Shown: in pieces, positions 1 to 10,224 of the stretch
Layout: each line of letters begins with the position of its first letter
Numbering within the stretch: position 1 is the first letter of the stretch
Assembly: GCA_019614645.1 (NCBI GenBank)
Contig: JABWDB010000008.1
Coordinates: forward strand, 2,046,001 to 2,110,000
Reading direction: 5' to 3'
Length of the DNA: 64,000 nucleotides
Source of the DNA: Stratiolaelaps scimitus
Lineage: Eukaryota; Arthropoda; Arachnida; Mesostigmata; Laelapidae
Notes under the pieces: model-generated
The model's database searches: none
The model's input: only the letters and a program-made list of their open reading frames with translations
What the model was told of the DNA's origin: nothing
Translations under genes and position numbers: made by a program

Positions 1-70
1 TTTGAAGATCGGGTAGTTGCCGAACAGGCAGCGTATACAATATATATCCGTGAAGAAACACGGTAACAAC

Positions 71-109
71 GGCAGCAGCGGCGGCGGCGGCGATGACGAC
101 GACGACGAC
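71..109. repeat. Triplet repeat tract (GGC)n-(GAC)n
   Basis: The sequence runs GGCAGCAGC, then GGC units, then GAC units. It is a compound trinucleotide microsatellite with no flanking coding evidence. Confidence 0.85.
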
Positions 110-536
110 ATCAACAGCAGTAGTAGGAGTTGTAATGTAAAGCACGATACGCCATGACGCGTGCATTAGTGCATGCATGCGATGCTTACGACGATTCGGT
201 TGATAGTCAGATGCCTAGCTGGTGGCCGGTTCCTTGCTACGCCTGCCGTCCTGGCTGGCTGGAGGCCTGCCGACAACCATGCATCTACTATCGGATAGCA
301 AGACTTCGCTGTGGACAACAACAGCAGCAGAGTGAGACAACCGCAAGCGGTAGAGTGAGCCGACTGGGTTGGAACGACAACACCGATCAGGTGCTGGCCA
401 CTGCTCCGCGCAGTTGACATTGCTACCAGCAACAACAGTTGTTCTTACGAATAGGTGTCGATGGTGAGGGCGATGATTTTATTTTTGGAGGACTCTCCCT
501 AGTTCGTTCGTTGTTTCGTCGTCAATTGGTTCGCCT

Positions 537-559
537 TCTCTCTCTCTCTCTCTCTCTCT

Positions 560-593
<34 letters not shown>
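537..593. repeat. Compound microsatellite (CT)n-(TA)n
   Basis: About 24 bases of CT repeat pass through a short T run directly into about 31 bases of TA repeat. The same CT-to-TA junction recurs near 16.3 kb and 35.2 kb. Confidence 0.95.
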
Positions 594-595
<2 letters not shown>

Positions 596-635
596 TCTAT
601 TGCAACTACTACCACAACTATTAAAACAAAGGTAA

Positions 636-827
636 ATGAAACTTTTTCGGGCCGACTCTCGCTCGCCTACAGTTGTCATCTACGGAACCACCACGACGAC
701 GACTACTTCATCGGCTAGTGCTGCTGCAACAACTAGAATAATAATAGTATATATACCGGCACTACAACGACGCTCTGTCCTCTGTGGCTGTTCGCTGTGG
801 TGTGCCGATTCGATCGCCCAACGATAG
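636..827 (+). CDS. Candidate small ORF, Thr/Ser/Ala-rich, 63 codons
   Basis: An ATG-started frame of 63 residues holds a run of threonines followed by a Ser/Ala stretch (about residues 18-33), encoded by ACC/ACG/ACT and GCT codons. The last third is Cys-rich. The start has an in-frame TAA immediately upstream, so nothing longer is possible without splicing. No family is recognised. The low-complexity centre means the frame could simply reflect triplet-rich DNA. Confidence 0.2.
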   Translation: MKLFRADSRSPTVVIYGTTTTTTTSSASAAATTRIIIVYIPALQRRSVLCGCSLWCADSIAQR

Positions 828-1147
828 ATAAGCTAACGGAGCAAACAGAGCACCGCCCGCCACCAAGATTTCGATTTACCCCGCGCGTTCATTTTGGGCA
901 TTTGCTCTCGTTCCTGCTTCGTTGCTCTCAGGCCGGCCGGCCGGCGTACGCGTTGTTGAGCTAGCAGCGCGCCGGCCCGCTGGGTGGCTCGCGGCGACGC
1001 TCGCATCCGAGTGGCGGCTGGTGGCTGGCATTAATGGGACGGGTTGGCGCTGGAAGCCACACAGACAGAGTGACCAGCCAAGTAAGCAGGCCGCGACGGC
1101 CTGCCTAGCTGTCGAGTGCTGCCTGGCCGACGCCGCCGGCTGCCTCC
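828..1147. other. GC-rich spacer
   Basis: This GC-rich spacer is full of CCGG/GGCC words. Open frames on both strands overlap here and neither shows a convincing coding pattern. Confidence 0.5.
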
Positions 1148-1630
1148 TCATCGGCGGCGGTAGATCACTAAAAAAAAATCATCTTCCACACGAAGCAGAG
1201 CGGTAAAGGAAGAGGTCGCAGTACCACCGCGATATGCAGGAAGAAACGCTCGGCAGCGTGCGAGTGGATGTGTTATAGCCATCAAAACGGGAGGCAACGA
1301 AGAGACGAACATGATCGAGATGAGACGGAGAAGGCTGACGGTGTCCGCTGTAGTCTGATGGAGGTAGTCTCTATGAGTGCTGTTGTCAGGATTTTTTTTG
1401 CCTGATTTGTTTGCCAGTGTCGGGCTTGCCAGACGAATCAGTCTTCGAATTGGTTGAGGCGAATGAGCGCTCTGAGAATAAAAAGGTGAACTATGCTTTA
1501 TTTCCGTTCGTGTCTTGTATGTTGTAACTAAAACACATCGACACGGAGCCTTCCACGGCATGAACCTGACACTAGATTCGTACGACAGGGTGATATGTAA
1601 AAAGTGAACGCGACGCAGCCTCCTCCCCAT
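1148..1630 (-). CDS. Candidate ORF of 160 codons, unknown function
   Basis: A minus-strand frame runs from ATG to TGA for 160 residues without any simple repeat inflating it. The start context is favourable (G at -3, G at +4). The N-terminus is basic (GRRLRR). A hydrophobic stretch near residues 98-118 (SLLRLISIMFVSSLPPVL) could span or anchor in a membrane, and the C-terminus ends in arginines after an acidic VEDD. No domain is recognised. First-position codon bias is weak, so chance remains a real possibility. Confidence 0.25.
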   Translation of the reverse strand: MGRRLRRVHFLHITLSYESSVRFMPWKAPCRCVLVTTYKTRTEIKHSSPFYSQSAHSPQPIRRLIRLASPTLANKSGKKNPDNSTHRDYLHQTTADTVSLLRLISIMFVSSLPPVLMAITHPLARCRAFLPAYRGGTATSSFTALLRVEDDFFLVIYRRR

Positions 1631-1917
1631 AGCGAGCGTATGTGAGCTCTCTGTTTATAGCTGTCATATGGACACATATGGTTCGAAGTATTATCGTATG
1701 CGAGTAGTTTCGAACCATGGCCCGAGTCCATACCTACACGTTCAGGGTCTTAAAAAGCGAAGCATGGAAAAAATACTGTCGTATAAGCCGTCTCTCCGTC
1801 GGGTGATACTCCCAGCATCAGTAGTCTATCACTACTGTATCTATCGGCGTTGTGTTTCTTGAAAAGTGAATTCGTTCTCTGTTATCATTGTTTTGAAGCG
1901 TATCGCTCACTAGTAAG

Positions 1918-2388
1918 CTATAGGAAGGCGATCACCCGTAGTAAAAGTTTGCTTTCGAGCCAAAACCTGCTATATCTGCCAGCGGAGAACAGCGGTCCCA
2001 GTGTGATCGTTATGTATCGGGCGTATAGAAAATGCTGCTGATCGCGATCTGCCCTCGCTTGATAGTTGAACTGTATTTGTTTCAGTGTAACTGGTACTGA
2101 CTCCTGAGCGGTGACGAGATGGCCGAGGCTAACGGGATGATGGGTTATCTTCGAAGAGGGACGGGCATAGACATCGATCTCCGTTGAAACGTTCAGTGCA
2201 CATCGTCGAGCTGGTGTTGCTATGCTATACTGTATACAGAGGTCTGTTGCGGTCGGTTGAACTAAATGTTGATTTGCCGCAATCGGTGCATAAACGTTCT
2301 GCTGCTGCTGCTGCTGCTTCTGTTTCTGTTGCAGTAGGCGCAATTGCAGAACTTGTCGGTCTCCTGCGACAACTACTTGTCTGCAGCT
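1918..2388 (-). CDS. Candidate exon with glutamine run, 157 codons
   Basis: A stop-free minus-strand frame starts after a TAA at 2391-2389. No ATG lies near its beginning, which suggests an internal or terminal exon. A possible acceptor (CTGCAG|A) lies within the first codons, around 2381. The frame encodes QQKQKQQQQQQ from CAG/CAA codons. A mixed-composition region with several Ile/Thr/Val stretches follows, ending RVIAFL and a TAG. Glutamine runs encoded by mixed CAA/CAG are common in real arthropod proteins, but the repeat could also be non-coding. No family is recognised. Confidence 0.33.
   Translation of the reverse strand, partial: SCRQVVVAGDRQVLQLRLLQQKQKQQQQQQNVYAPIAANQHLVQPTATDLCIQYSIATPARRCALNVSTEIDVYARPSSKITHHPVSLGHLVTAQESVPVTLKQIQFNYQARADRDQQHFLYARYITITLGPLFSAGRYSRFWLESKLLLRVIAFL
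2299..2318. repeat. (CTG/CAG)n tract
   Basis: Six consecutive CTG units on the plus strand read as CAG (Gln) in the minus-strand candidate exon. Confidence 0.85.
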
Positions 2389-2766
2389 TTACACAGGGGA
2401 TCACCCAAAGCATCTTGTATCTCGGAATCATCGTTTCATTTCGGGAATGCACTCGGGACGTGTACGTGCCCTACCCCGCGTCTCCTGCTGCTGTTGCGGC
2501 CAGGCAAAATGGCCAGGTAAAATGAGAGTCTTGCTCCCAGCACAGTATCTCTCTCCGCTTGCTCTCAGTCGCTGGCTACAACCGACCGGCACACCCAGAT
2601 GGCCGCCACCAGGACCGCTACAGCCACTGCCGCTTAGTGCGTCGTCTCTGTATATGCAAAAGTGATCAATGGTTTTTTAAAGAGGGACTTGTTCGCTGCT
2701 CAATGAACCGCTGTGCTTAGCGAATAGCAGGGAAACGACCCTGCCCTGGCTGACACAACGCCGAGT

Positions 2767-2784
2767 TGTGTGTGTGTGTGTGTG
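2767..2784. repeat. (TG)n microsatellite
   Basis: About nine TG units, followed by CTGCTG. Confidence 0.9.
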
Positions 2785-3058
2785 CTGCTGAGCGCAGTGT
2801 CGGCCACACTCCGAAAAACCACCGTAGAAGTGGAAGTCGGCAGTCATTCGCCTGATGACTGGCCGGCCGAGGTGAGGCGAGAAGCGTAGGAAGGTGAGCT
2901 GCGCGAACGGGCAAAGGAATTAAAAGCAAATAGTGAATAATAACAACAACCGTAGGCAAACAAGCATCACTCGACGGCGGCAGACAACAAAAATTATTAT
3001 TCTATGTGTAACACCTTGCAAGGGCACCAGGAGAGCGGATGATCACTCAAGGAACACC

Positions 3059-3084
<26 letters not shown>
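3059..3084. repeat. (TA)n microsatellite
   Basis: Thirteen TA units, followed by an imperfect AATATAC edge. Confidence 0.95.
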
Positions 3085-3089
<5 letters not shown>

Positions 3090-3429
3090 CACTATGCTGG
3101 TGGTGGTGGTCGGTAGCAGCTTCTTTAACGGTGCGTGTGTGAGTTTAATACACTTTTAACTACTGTCACTTTTTATTATGCATAGATCGATTCATTAACA
3201 TCATAGATCGACGTGCATTAGGCTGATCGCACTACTTACAGAGATTCGGTTTACGAATGAAAGACGAATTTAGGAAATGTATCGCTCTGACAACCTGTAT
3301 ATATCTATATCATATATTCAAGTTGTGAGCTCTACCCTCCCGGATGCTTTGAGGCGAGCTTTATTCAATTTCTTGTTTTCTACTCACTGTTGTACAGCTT
3401 GACGACAACGTCCAACCGTGTCACTATTC

Positions 3430-3432
<3 letters not shown>

Positions 3433-3463
<31 letters not shown>
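3433..3463. repeat. (TA)n microsatellite
   Basis: About fifteen uninterrupted AT units. Confidence 0.95.
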
Positions 3464-3467
<4 letters not shown>

Positions 3468-3525
3468 GCCATGGGTGTATACGCATCTGTGCGCTTTGGC
3501 GCACTCGCGATGTTAATATTAAAAT

Positions 3526-3560
3526 AGTAGTAGTGGTAGTGGTAGTAGTAGTAGTGGTAA
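3526..3560. repeat. (GTA/GTG)n triplet tract
   Basis: Alternating AGT, GGT and AGT units form an imperfect trinucleotide microsatellite. Confidence 0.85.
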
Positions 3561-3745
3561 AGCTCCCTCTGTCTTTCTCCAACCCCCGCTCCTTCGCCCA
3601 GACTCATCTGCAGCTTTTACCATAGCGCTGTCCATGCGACCGTCGTTGTCGCCACCACCACCACCACCGCCGCGCCATTTCCACCTCGTCCTCTTTGTCT
3701 GCGCGACAGAGCAGACCACTCGGAACGGTGGGGGTACCGTCGCTC

Positions 3746-4126
3746 TCACTCACTCCGTCCGTCCGTCAGCCAAACAGTATGCTTTGGTATGTTGTGGTAG
3801 CTGCAGCAGCTGTAGTATGTTTGATCGTGATTACTGTTGTAACAGCGTGTCTGTCTGCCTGTCCGCACGTCGGGCTGCCTCCCTCCGCCCCCGTTCCCTT
3901 CGTTGTCGTTTCGGTCGTGGCTGCCACCGACCGAATGTATGTTATCCATGGCCAGTTGCCCGGACACATGGTACGCGAATGGGCCGGTGGGCCAATATGC
4001 GAGAGGTGAGGTTCGGCAGTGCCAGCTAGCAGACGGCCCGGCGTTGCTGCTGTCTGCTGAACACCACCGGCCGCTGCGGCGGCTACGAAAGTGAAGAACT
4101 GAAGGACAGGAGAGCGCCGGCGCCAC
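3746..4126 (-). CDS. Candidate ORF, hydrophilic Asn/Asp/Gly-rich C-terminal half
   Basis: This is a 126-codon minus-strand frame whose first ATG lies at 3949, giving a 67-residue product if started there. The 3949-3746 part is strongly hydrophilic. It carries a Gly run (GNGGGG), Asn/Asp-rich segments and Cys/Tyr pairs (YYSCCSYHN), with many purine-first codons. A competing plus-strand frame (ATG at 3778) would instead encode a long hydrophobic N-terminal segment and end at a GAG|GTGAGG donor-like site near 4007. Only one of the two can be real, and neither is recognised. Confidence 0.25.
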   Translation of the reverse strand: MAPALSCPSVLHFRSRRSGRWCSADSSNAGPSASWHCRTSPLAYWPTGPFAYHVSGQLAMDNIHSVGGSHDRNDNEGNGGGGRQPDVRTGRQTRCYNSNHDQTYYSCCSYHNIPKHTVWLTDGRSE

Positions 4127-4435
4127 CGCTACAGGACACTATAGCACTACAGGACGGTGGTGGTGGTGGTATCCAGGGCGGGCCAGGAACCGTCGTGTGT
4201 GGATGGGTGAACCGCGCGTGGCTACCGCTGCCGCCGCCGCTGCTGCTGCTGCGCCGCAAGGCAGGGGACGAACCTGACGCAACGAATTTCGATGCAACGG
4301 AAATCGAAGCAGCCGCGAACGTTGGTGGAAACGACTGAGACGGACGGAGGCTCACGCTGCCGCCTTCGCTGGAGCCACGACGACAGTACGAGCCTCGGTC
4401 TGGGTAAGGGCGGTCGCGCGGATGAAGAGGCAGCG

Positions 4436-4452
4436 TCGTTCGTTCGTTCGTT
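4436..4452. repeat. (GTTC)n tetranucleotide tract
   Basis: Four units of CGTT/GTTC. The same word recurs near 31.5 kb and 46.57 kb. Confidence 0.8.
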
Positions 4453-5744
4453 GAACGCCTGGATGTAGATGTAGATGTGGATGTGTACACGACAGGGGCC
4501 CGCGGAAGTCGTGGGAGCCCCGGCTCTCCCGTCCGTCGCAGAACGGGGCTCGTGTCGGAGAGCGAGCCCGTCTGTTAGGAAAGATCTCACTCGCCCTCGA
4601 ATCTATACCGTCTGTCTCTAGCACCAATGCCTAGCTTCTGTGTCGCAGAAGCTGCTTGGCTCTGGTGATAGCAATGGTAGCGGTTTCAAAGTGAAATCAT
4701 TTACACAGAGCGGGAACGAGAGGGGCCAAGGCTCGGCTGGTCTGCTCGATCGGACAGTTGTCGCCGTCCGACCGTCTCCTTGCCTGGCTGCCTCTTTCGT
4801 TGGTTGGTTGATCTGGCGGCCTGTCGGCCTGCCATCGAACGCTTCCCTAGCGACACTGTGACGATACGCGCTGCATGCGATTGAACGACGACGACGACGA
4901 TGACTACACAGGAGCGACACAGGGGAGAGCACGGGCTATGTCGACTGCCGAAGCAGTGCCTGGCTATCAAAGCAAGGGACAAGTACTCAGTCAGTTGAAG
5001 AAAAAGAAGACGAGCCCTTTATTCGAAACTGTAATAGCGTACATAGTGATACTGTGTATATGTCTATGCCTTCGGCGTACCTATAGCTAGCTAGCCAGCT
5101 AACCTCGTCACTTGATCGGGCCGCCGAGGCCGATCACGTAAAGCAAGGAGGGTACACAAACACATCTACGCACGGGCACTGTAGAGTCCAAGTGCCGCTC
5201 ATGTCTGAATGGACGCGATCTGCGTTGAAAATTATAAGCATAGGGGAATTGGTCGAGAAATGAGCGAGGTGGTGGGCTGTGCGTCGGTGGCTGGGAAATC
5301 GCTTTAGATCAAACACCTACATGGCTCTGTACGAGGGGCTGTGGATTGCTGTGATACTTGGTAGGTAGTTGCTTGAGTGCGGGTGCAGCTATTTTCTACT
5401 ATGTCCGCAGTATGTCCATAACACCGTTCCCCACCCTGCCAGACATAGACGGCGGTTGACAGTGCGTGCTGCCAGTAGAGCAGTACTTCGGTCAAAATAG
5501 TACTAGGACGATCGGACACTGGGAAGAAAATCATATGCTCCGCCTATCTGACTGGTGAAAACCCGAGTACACAAGAGCCCTCGCTCCAAAAAAAAATGAG
5601 TACCAAGAACCGCCTCTGACCCGGAGGTCACACGAAGCGGGCGTGACGACGACAATGATTAGAGGTAACTAGGATAAAAGAGAGGAATAACGTTTGCCGT
5701 GGATGCTGCGAGGTTCTGACAGAGATCGCCATCGCTAACCGACA

Positions 5745-5800
5745 ACCCAGCAGCGGTTGTCGTATATGTCGCGTGGCATATACGACAACCGCTGCTGGGT
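5745..5800. repeat. Perfect 24-bp inverted repeat with 8-nt loop
   Basis: Left arm 5745-5768 and right arm 5777-5800 are exact reverse complements, separated by TCGCGTGG. The segment just downstream (5804-5818, CGTATATGCCACGCG) is the exact reverse complement of 5770-5784, so a second, mutually exclusive 15-bp pairing overlaps the loop and right arm. The arrangement could arise by a template switch or could form an RNA hairpin. No coding frame is supported here. Confidence 0.9.
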
Positions 5801-6575
5801 GGACGTATATGCCACGCGTGTGAACGAGATGAAACCTTTCCAAGCGCCATGCTGACCGTTCAAGCTACCTCAGCGTGGTCAAGCGGACCAGCCGTCTTTT
5901 ACCGAGCCGCTCACCGGCGACATGATGCCGCGAAACGGATCGGTCAGTCATGCCAGTGGCTGTCGGTCGAGACGCCCACGCGTGGTGCAAACGGGATCTG
6001 CATAATGGGTAGGAAATTCTCTCGGCGATTGTGCATGTCTTCCTCGAAGAATTGGGAAAATATAGCCGACAGAGGAGTTAGGAGTGGAGTTCGAATTGCC
6101 GATTGTTGTGGCGGACAGCACAAGAGTTAGGCTAACTCTTCGGCGAAATGTGATACAATATTGCAGATTTGGCGCGAAGGAAAAATGCTGGGATAGTACA
6201 CTATTCTAAATAGCAGTAGCCGTAGGTAAGCCAATCATGCCGTCCTATGTACTGTAGCATAATATACTGTTATTCTTGTTGTTGTTGAAAGGGATGCATG
6301 TCACAAGTGTGCATAAATATATGTCGTGAGTTATTTTGTCGTAGAGTTAAATGAGTGCCTTTCGTAGTATCCAATATGAATGTGATCCTCTAATCAGTCG
6401 CGTATCTGGTGATCGCTGGTCATCCGTATCCGTAAAGCAAGCAAGCCAGCAACCAAGCAAACGAGAAAGCCGCGTGACAGTTACGAGAATATTCCGATGG
6501 CAAAGCAGGTCGGTGAATGCAAGCAAGAGTAATAAATTTGAGTGCCTCTGAGAGTTCAGCTGAGCATTCGCGTTT

Positions 6576-6586
6576 CCCCCCCCCCC
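6576..6586. repeat. Poly-C run (11 C)
   Basis: A homopolymer run of eleven C on the plus strand. Confidence 0.9.
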
Positions 6587-6794
6587 ATTGGATGATGACT
6601 AAAGATACCTTGACTAGACAAGGCTAGACAATTATCAGATCGTTTCTCAATATCCAGGCAGTACGGCCCAATATCGGTCTTGCTGTGTCGGTGCTGTCCT
6701 GGGGTGAAGACAAACCCCGGACTTACCCTATCGGCCTATCCGGCTATTCCCTGCCATTCAGCGGGGCAGTTCGATACCCCTTGGTAGTTTGCGT

Positions 6795-6846
6795 TATATA
6801 ATATTATCCATATATATATATATACATGTATATATATAATATATAC
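6795..6846. repeat. TA-rich imperfect palindromic microsatellite
   Basis: TA units are interrupted by a central ACATGT, making the tract self-complementary. Confidence 0.85.
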
Positions 6847-7251
6847 ATCGGATTACCCAGCCGACCACCGCGGTGCGTCGATTCTACCTACAGAAGACGT
6901 TCATTGATTCGTTGCCTTGCTTTGCGGCCTTGCGGCGGCCACAGCTGTGGTGAGGTTGGGGTTGCAGTGGTGGTGCCCCGTTCTATTATCGGAACAGGGC
7001 AGACCTCATCGAGTAAGAGCGAGCGAGAGAGAGAGATTTGTATGTGTATGCGCGTGTGATACAAAAGGTGTCTGCTAATGAAGGATGTCCCCTGCGAATA
7101 GGCTGCGTCCAGTCGACTGGCAGTCCACCAGTTATTATAGCTGGCCTGTCTCAGTTGGGTTACGTCAAGAAGGGGCACGCTGGTCAGTGCAATGGTGAAA
7201 CCTATCCACATTATTCATCCTTACAGTTAGATTTATCCTATGCTGTACTCA

Positions 7252-7293
7252 AATATATATTATATATATATATACGCTTGTGTGTGTGTGTGT
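7252..7293. repeat. Compound (TA)n-(TG)n microsatellite
   Basis: About eleven TA units, a short CGCT spacer, then about seven TG units. Confidence 0.9.
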
Positions 7294-7885
7294 TTATATG
7301 TGTGTCTGTAACAGCACCCGTTTGCATATTTAGAACACCGTAGCTCCTCACAAAGCTAGAATAGCATACGAACATAGAAGACGGTGTTGTCCCTGACACG
7401 TTAGGCCAACACGTCCGACCGCTGTTCGGTGCCTCGTATTGTCGCTCACTGCCGATGCCAAGAACTCTCTATGCCATATAGTTGAACGTCACAGACGATC
7501 GCAACCGCTAATGGCTGCAACCCAACGGATGGTCCACTCGTGGAATCGAGTCCTCCCGAAGTTCTATACTATCGGCTGTGTAGCGTAGGTAGGCAATACC
7601 CGATCTGGAAAACCGAACGCATTGTCATTGCCTTCGACCGAGCCCCAACAAGCTAGCGCTATTCATCCCGCAGTGTGGCAGGAGCCGAGGACTGAATGAC
7701 ACAGGGAGGAGCTAGCGACGTTCGGCTGATAGGTTAGGCACCAGGTAGAAATTCAAACCGGCCCGCCTGTTGGCGACCACTGTCAGCCTAATTCACCCAG
7801 CCCCTAAATCCACCTTATACGCCACCAATCCTTCGCTGTTCCGCAGCCTTTTCTACCCTCGAATCTCTTTCTATGCCCTTCTCTA

Positions 7886-7909
7886 GCTGCTGCTGCTGCT
7901 GCTGCTGTC
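7886..7909. repeat. (CTG)n tract
   Basis: Seven CTG units. Confidence 0.9.
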
Positions 7910-8060
7910 GCTGCTATTTCAACGGAGCTAGAGCTACCTACCTAGTGTCCCTTTGTGTTGGCGGAGGGGATTGGTCTCCAGGGAACGGACACCAGGACCC
8001 CGCCACTCTCCAAGCACCAGCGGCAGTACTGAATCTCCGAACGGCTTCGGCCGTCCGTTC

Positions 8061-8088
8061 TCTCGCGCACCGTCTCTCGCGCACCGTC
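8061..8088. repeat. 14-nt tandem duplication
   Basis: The 14-mer TCTCGCGCACCGTC occurs twice in a row, followed by a partial third copy (TCGCAC). Confidence 0.9.
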
Positions 8089-8316
8089 TCGCACGTTCCG
8101 TCCTGTGCCGTTTTGCAGCGGGGCCACAGCCGAGCGAAGCGGCGGTGTAGTATATCGGATCGGTTGGTGATTTTTCTTAATTTCGTAATAAAATACTGCC
8201 CTTTGTTCCGTTGAGGCTGTCCGAGTTAGCTCGTTCGTTTGGGAATGCGTTTGCTCCTGCTTGGGTACCGGCTATCCAGGCCGACGCTGTCTAGCTTTTG
8301 GACGAGGGAGCGAGTA

Positions 8317-8337
8317 GGGGGGGAGGGGGGGTTGGGG
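8317..8337 (+). repeat. G-rich tract
   Basis: Runs of seven, seven and four G are separated by A and TT. The tract could form a G-quadruplex. Confidence 0.8.
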
Positions 8338-8815
8338 ACCAGCCCTGGAGCAGAGAGGTGATCGCGAAGTACAGTTGAAATCGGATACTGTAAGGCTACC
8401 GGAGCCATGTGTGTCCGTGTGTATATGTCAGTGTCGGTGTGTGGCATACAAGACGACAGGATGGAGAGCGCGTTCACAGCTGATATAGAGACTCAGTGGG
8501 GGCGGTCTCTTCTGCCCATCTTGTTCCTCTCCACCAGTAGCATCAGCGGCAGTCCCACATCCTAACGAAATGCGGTGCTGGCTTTCTGTTGCGGATCCGA
8601 GTCGGCATCCTGGCGAGCCACCTTCTCGCCACGCCATCCGTCACGGATCGGCCCGAAGGACCATGCAAGGCACACGACGGGCTTCATCCACCCCTCTTTT
8701 CCATCTTATCTGCGCACAGGGAGACGTCGCTCAGAAACCTACCTGCGTCGGAACAGCAGGTTCTGAGGGTGAGCACCAGGGGAACGAGGGGCTCACAGTA
8801 GGCGAAGCGAAAAGA

Positions 8816-8841
8816 ATAGAGAGAGAGAGAGAGAGAGAGAA
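8816..8841. repeat. (GA)n microsatellite
   Basis: About twelve GA units, then AAGAGACAGATAGATGG. Confidence 0.9.
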
Positions 8842-9499
8842 AGAGACAGATAGATGGATAGAGTCCAAGCGCTACGCTCTTTCGTTTGCAATGGGCAGGA
8901 AGTGTTTGTTCTGCCGGACAGGTTCAGGTGTCGAACTCGTTGGTTGTTACTATTTTTGTTTGTATATGTAATATACGAAGCATGCAGGCGGTTCGCTAGG
9001 GAATCGAATCGGGATATAGCTTATTGGCTGGCAGTATACGGCTATGGTGATGTGAGTATGTTGTGTTGCAAAAGCTGCCCAATAGACACTCGTGTGTGAA
9101 AGGGCATGCCGGATACCTCGATATCTCTGTCTCGCGTCAACTCGTGATTGTCTGTACGTGTACGTAGCTGTGTCCGCCCCACTAACGCGTATCGATTTCA
9201 AATTGTGCATCTCAATGTGAATGTCGTTGGTGTCTGTGCATTTGTTACACATTTATGTACATTGTGTAGCCGATCGAGGAGAATTTAGATAATAATGTCT
9301 CATATCTGTGCGTTTTTCTCGGGGCAAGCTGATGAGTTGCCATCAACCATATTTGAGCTACTCTAAGATAGTAGTTCACATAGGGGGTGGAGGCATATCG
9401 CCGTGTGTTCGACGAAAACTGGATGAGAACAATTCGTGCTTCTTGGTCGACGGAACTATGGGGGCTCGTTCGTGGTGAATACGGTATGGCACGTTCCGC

Positions 9500-9502
<3 letters not shown>

Positions 9503-9533
<31 letters not shown>
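9503..9533. repeat. (TA)n microsatellite
   Basis: About fifteen AT units. Confidence 0.95.
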
Positions 9534-9536
<3 letters not shown>

Positions 9537-9741
9537 GGCAAGGTATCGACAATGGCAAAGTTTCGTGCGCCGTCGACTGCCGAGAGGGACACACTAAAGC
9601 CTCCTCTTCCTCCTCCTTCTTGCTGCACAAGTTCGATAAGATGATTAACTCCATGGGAATCTCTCAACCGGGCAGACCGTCTCTCCACGGTCGAACCTCC
9701 CTCAGCTCCTGTGGCACACACTGTGGGGCTGTTTGGCTTAA

Positions 9742-10167
9742 GCTGCCTGCCTTAGGCTAGCGCCCGACCGACCGGCTGGCTGGCCGGCCAGCTTGCCTTG
9801 GTTGCCTGAAAACTTGAAGTCGTTGCCGTCCTCACCAGTCTCCTCTGTTCCGAGAAAGCCGGAAGGCAAGCCCCGAGACACATCGAGAAAGACGGCTCCC
9901 CGCTGGCCGATTCTTATGGAAGAAGTGGACGGCCCGAACCCGGGTGCCGCGCTGGCGAGCCGTGCCTGCTGGCCTCGGGGCCTGCTTGTTGTAGGCCTGT
10001 GTGGCGCGCTCGGCCGGCCGGCTGGCTGGCCTGCCAGCCAGCCAGTCCGTCTGCATGACGCACCGTGGACGGAGGCAATCGAAGCCGCCCGAAGGGATGG
10101 CTATGCCGTCAGCGGGGACAATGTTTGGGAGAGAGAAGGGCATCGCCGCGGGTGCAGGCCTTGCTGA
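9742..10167 (+). CDS. Candidate exon or ORF, 141 codons, strong coding-like composition
   Basis: The frame is open from just after a TAA at 9739-9741 to a TGA at 10165-10167. Its first ATG is at 9916, 83 codons before the stop. From there on nearly half of codons begin with G, a coding-like bias. The N-terminal part is Ser/Pro/Lys-rich, followed by MEEVDGPNP, a short hydrophobic stretch (GLLVVGLCGALG) and a charged tail (TEAIEAARRDGYAVSGDN). The phrase RPAGWPAS occurs twice, from a repeated GGCTGGC-type sequence. No family is recognised. The opposite strand is open here as well, so strand assignment is not certain. Confidence 0.4.
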   Translation, partial: AACLRLAPDRPAGWPASLPWLPENLKSLPSSPVSSVPRKPEGKPRDTSRKTAPRWPILMEEVDGPNPGAALASRACWPRGLLVVGLCGALGRPAGWPASQPVRLHDAPWTEAIEAARRDGYAVSGDNVWEREGHRRGCRPC

Positions 10168-10224
10168 AGAACGAACATAAGGCGCCGAATCCATCTGAAT
10201 TGCTGATAGCTTGTGGCAACAAAG

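Larger units (their letters stand above)
1..635. other. Non-coding start of window with simple repeats
   Basis: No coding frame is supported. The stretch holds a triplet tract (GCA/GGC/GAC, 71-109) and a compound CT-to-TA microsatellite near its end. The short open frames on both strands at 154-435 overlap each other and have no coding-like bias. Confidence 0.6.
2389..3745. other. Non-coding stretch rich in microsatellites
   Basis: It holds a (TG)n array near 2768, two TA arrays (3059, 3433), a GTA/GTG triplet run (3526-3559) and CAC triplets (3652-3672). No frame shows coding bias. Confidence 0.6.
4127..9741. other. Long stretch without supported genes
   Basis: The stretch contains triplet and dinucleotide microsatellites, a 24-bp perfect inverted repeat at 5745-5800, a C run at 6576-6586, a G-rich tract at 8317-8337 and a 14-nt tandem duplication at 8061-8088. 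ORFs of 60-158 codons are present on both strands but overlap each other and include repeat-driven peptides such as Tyr-Ile repeats from TA arrays. Confidence 0.55.
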
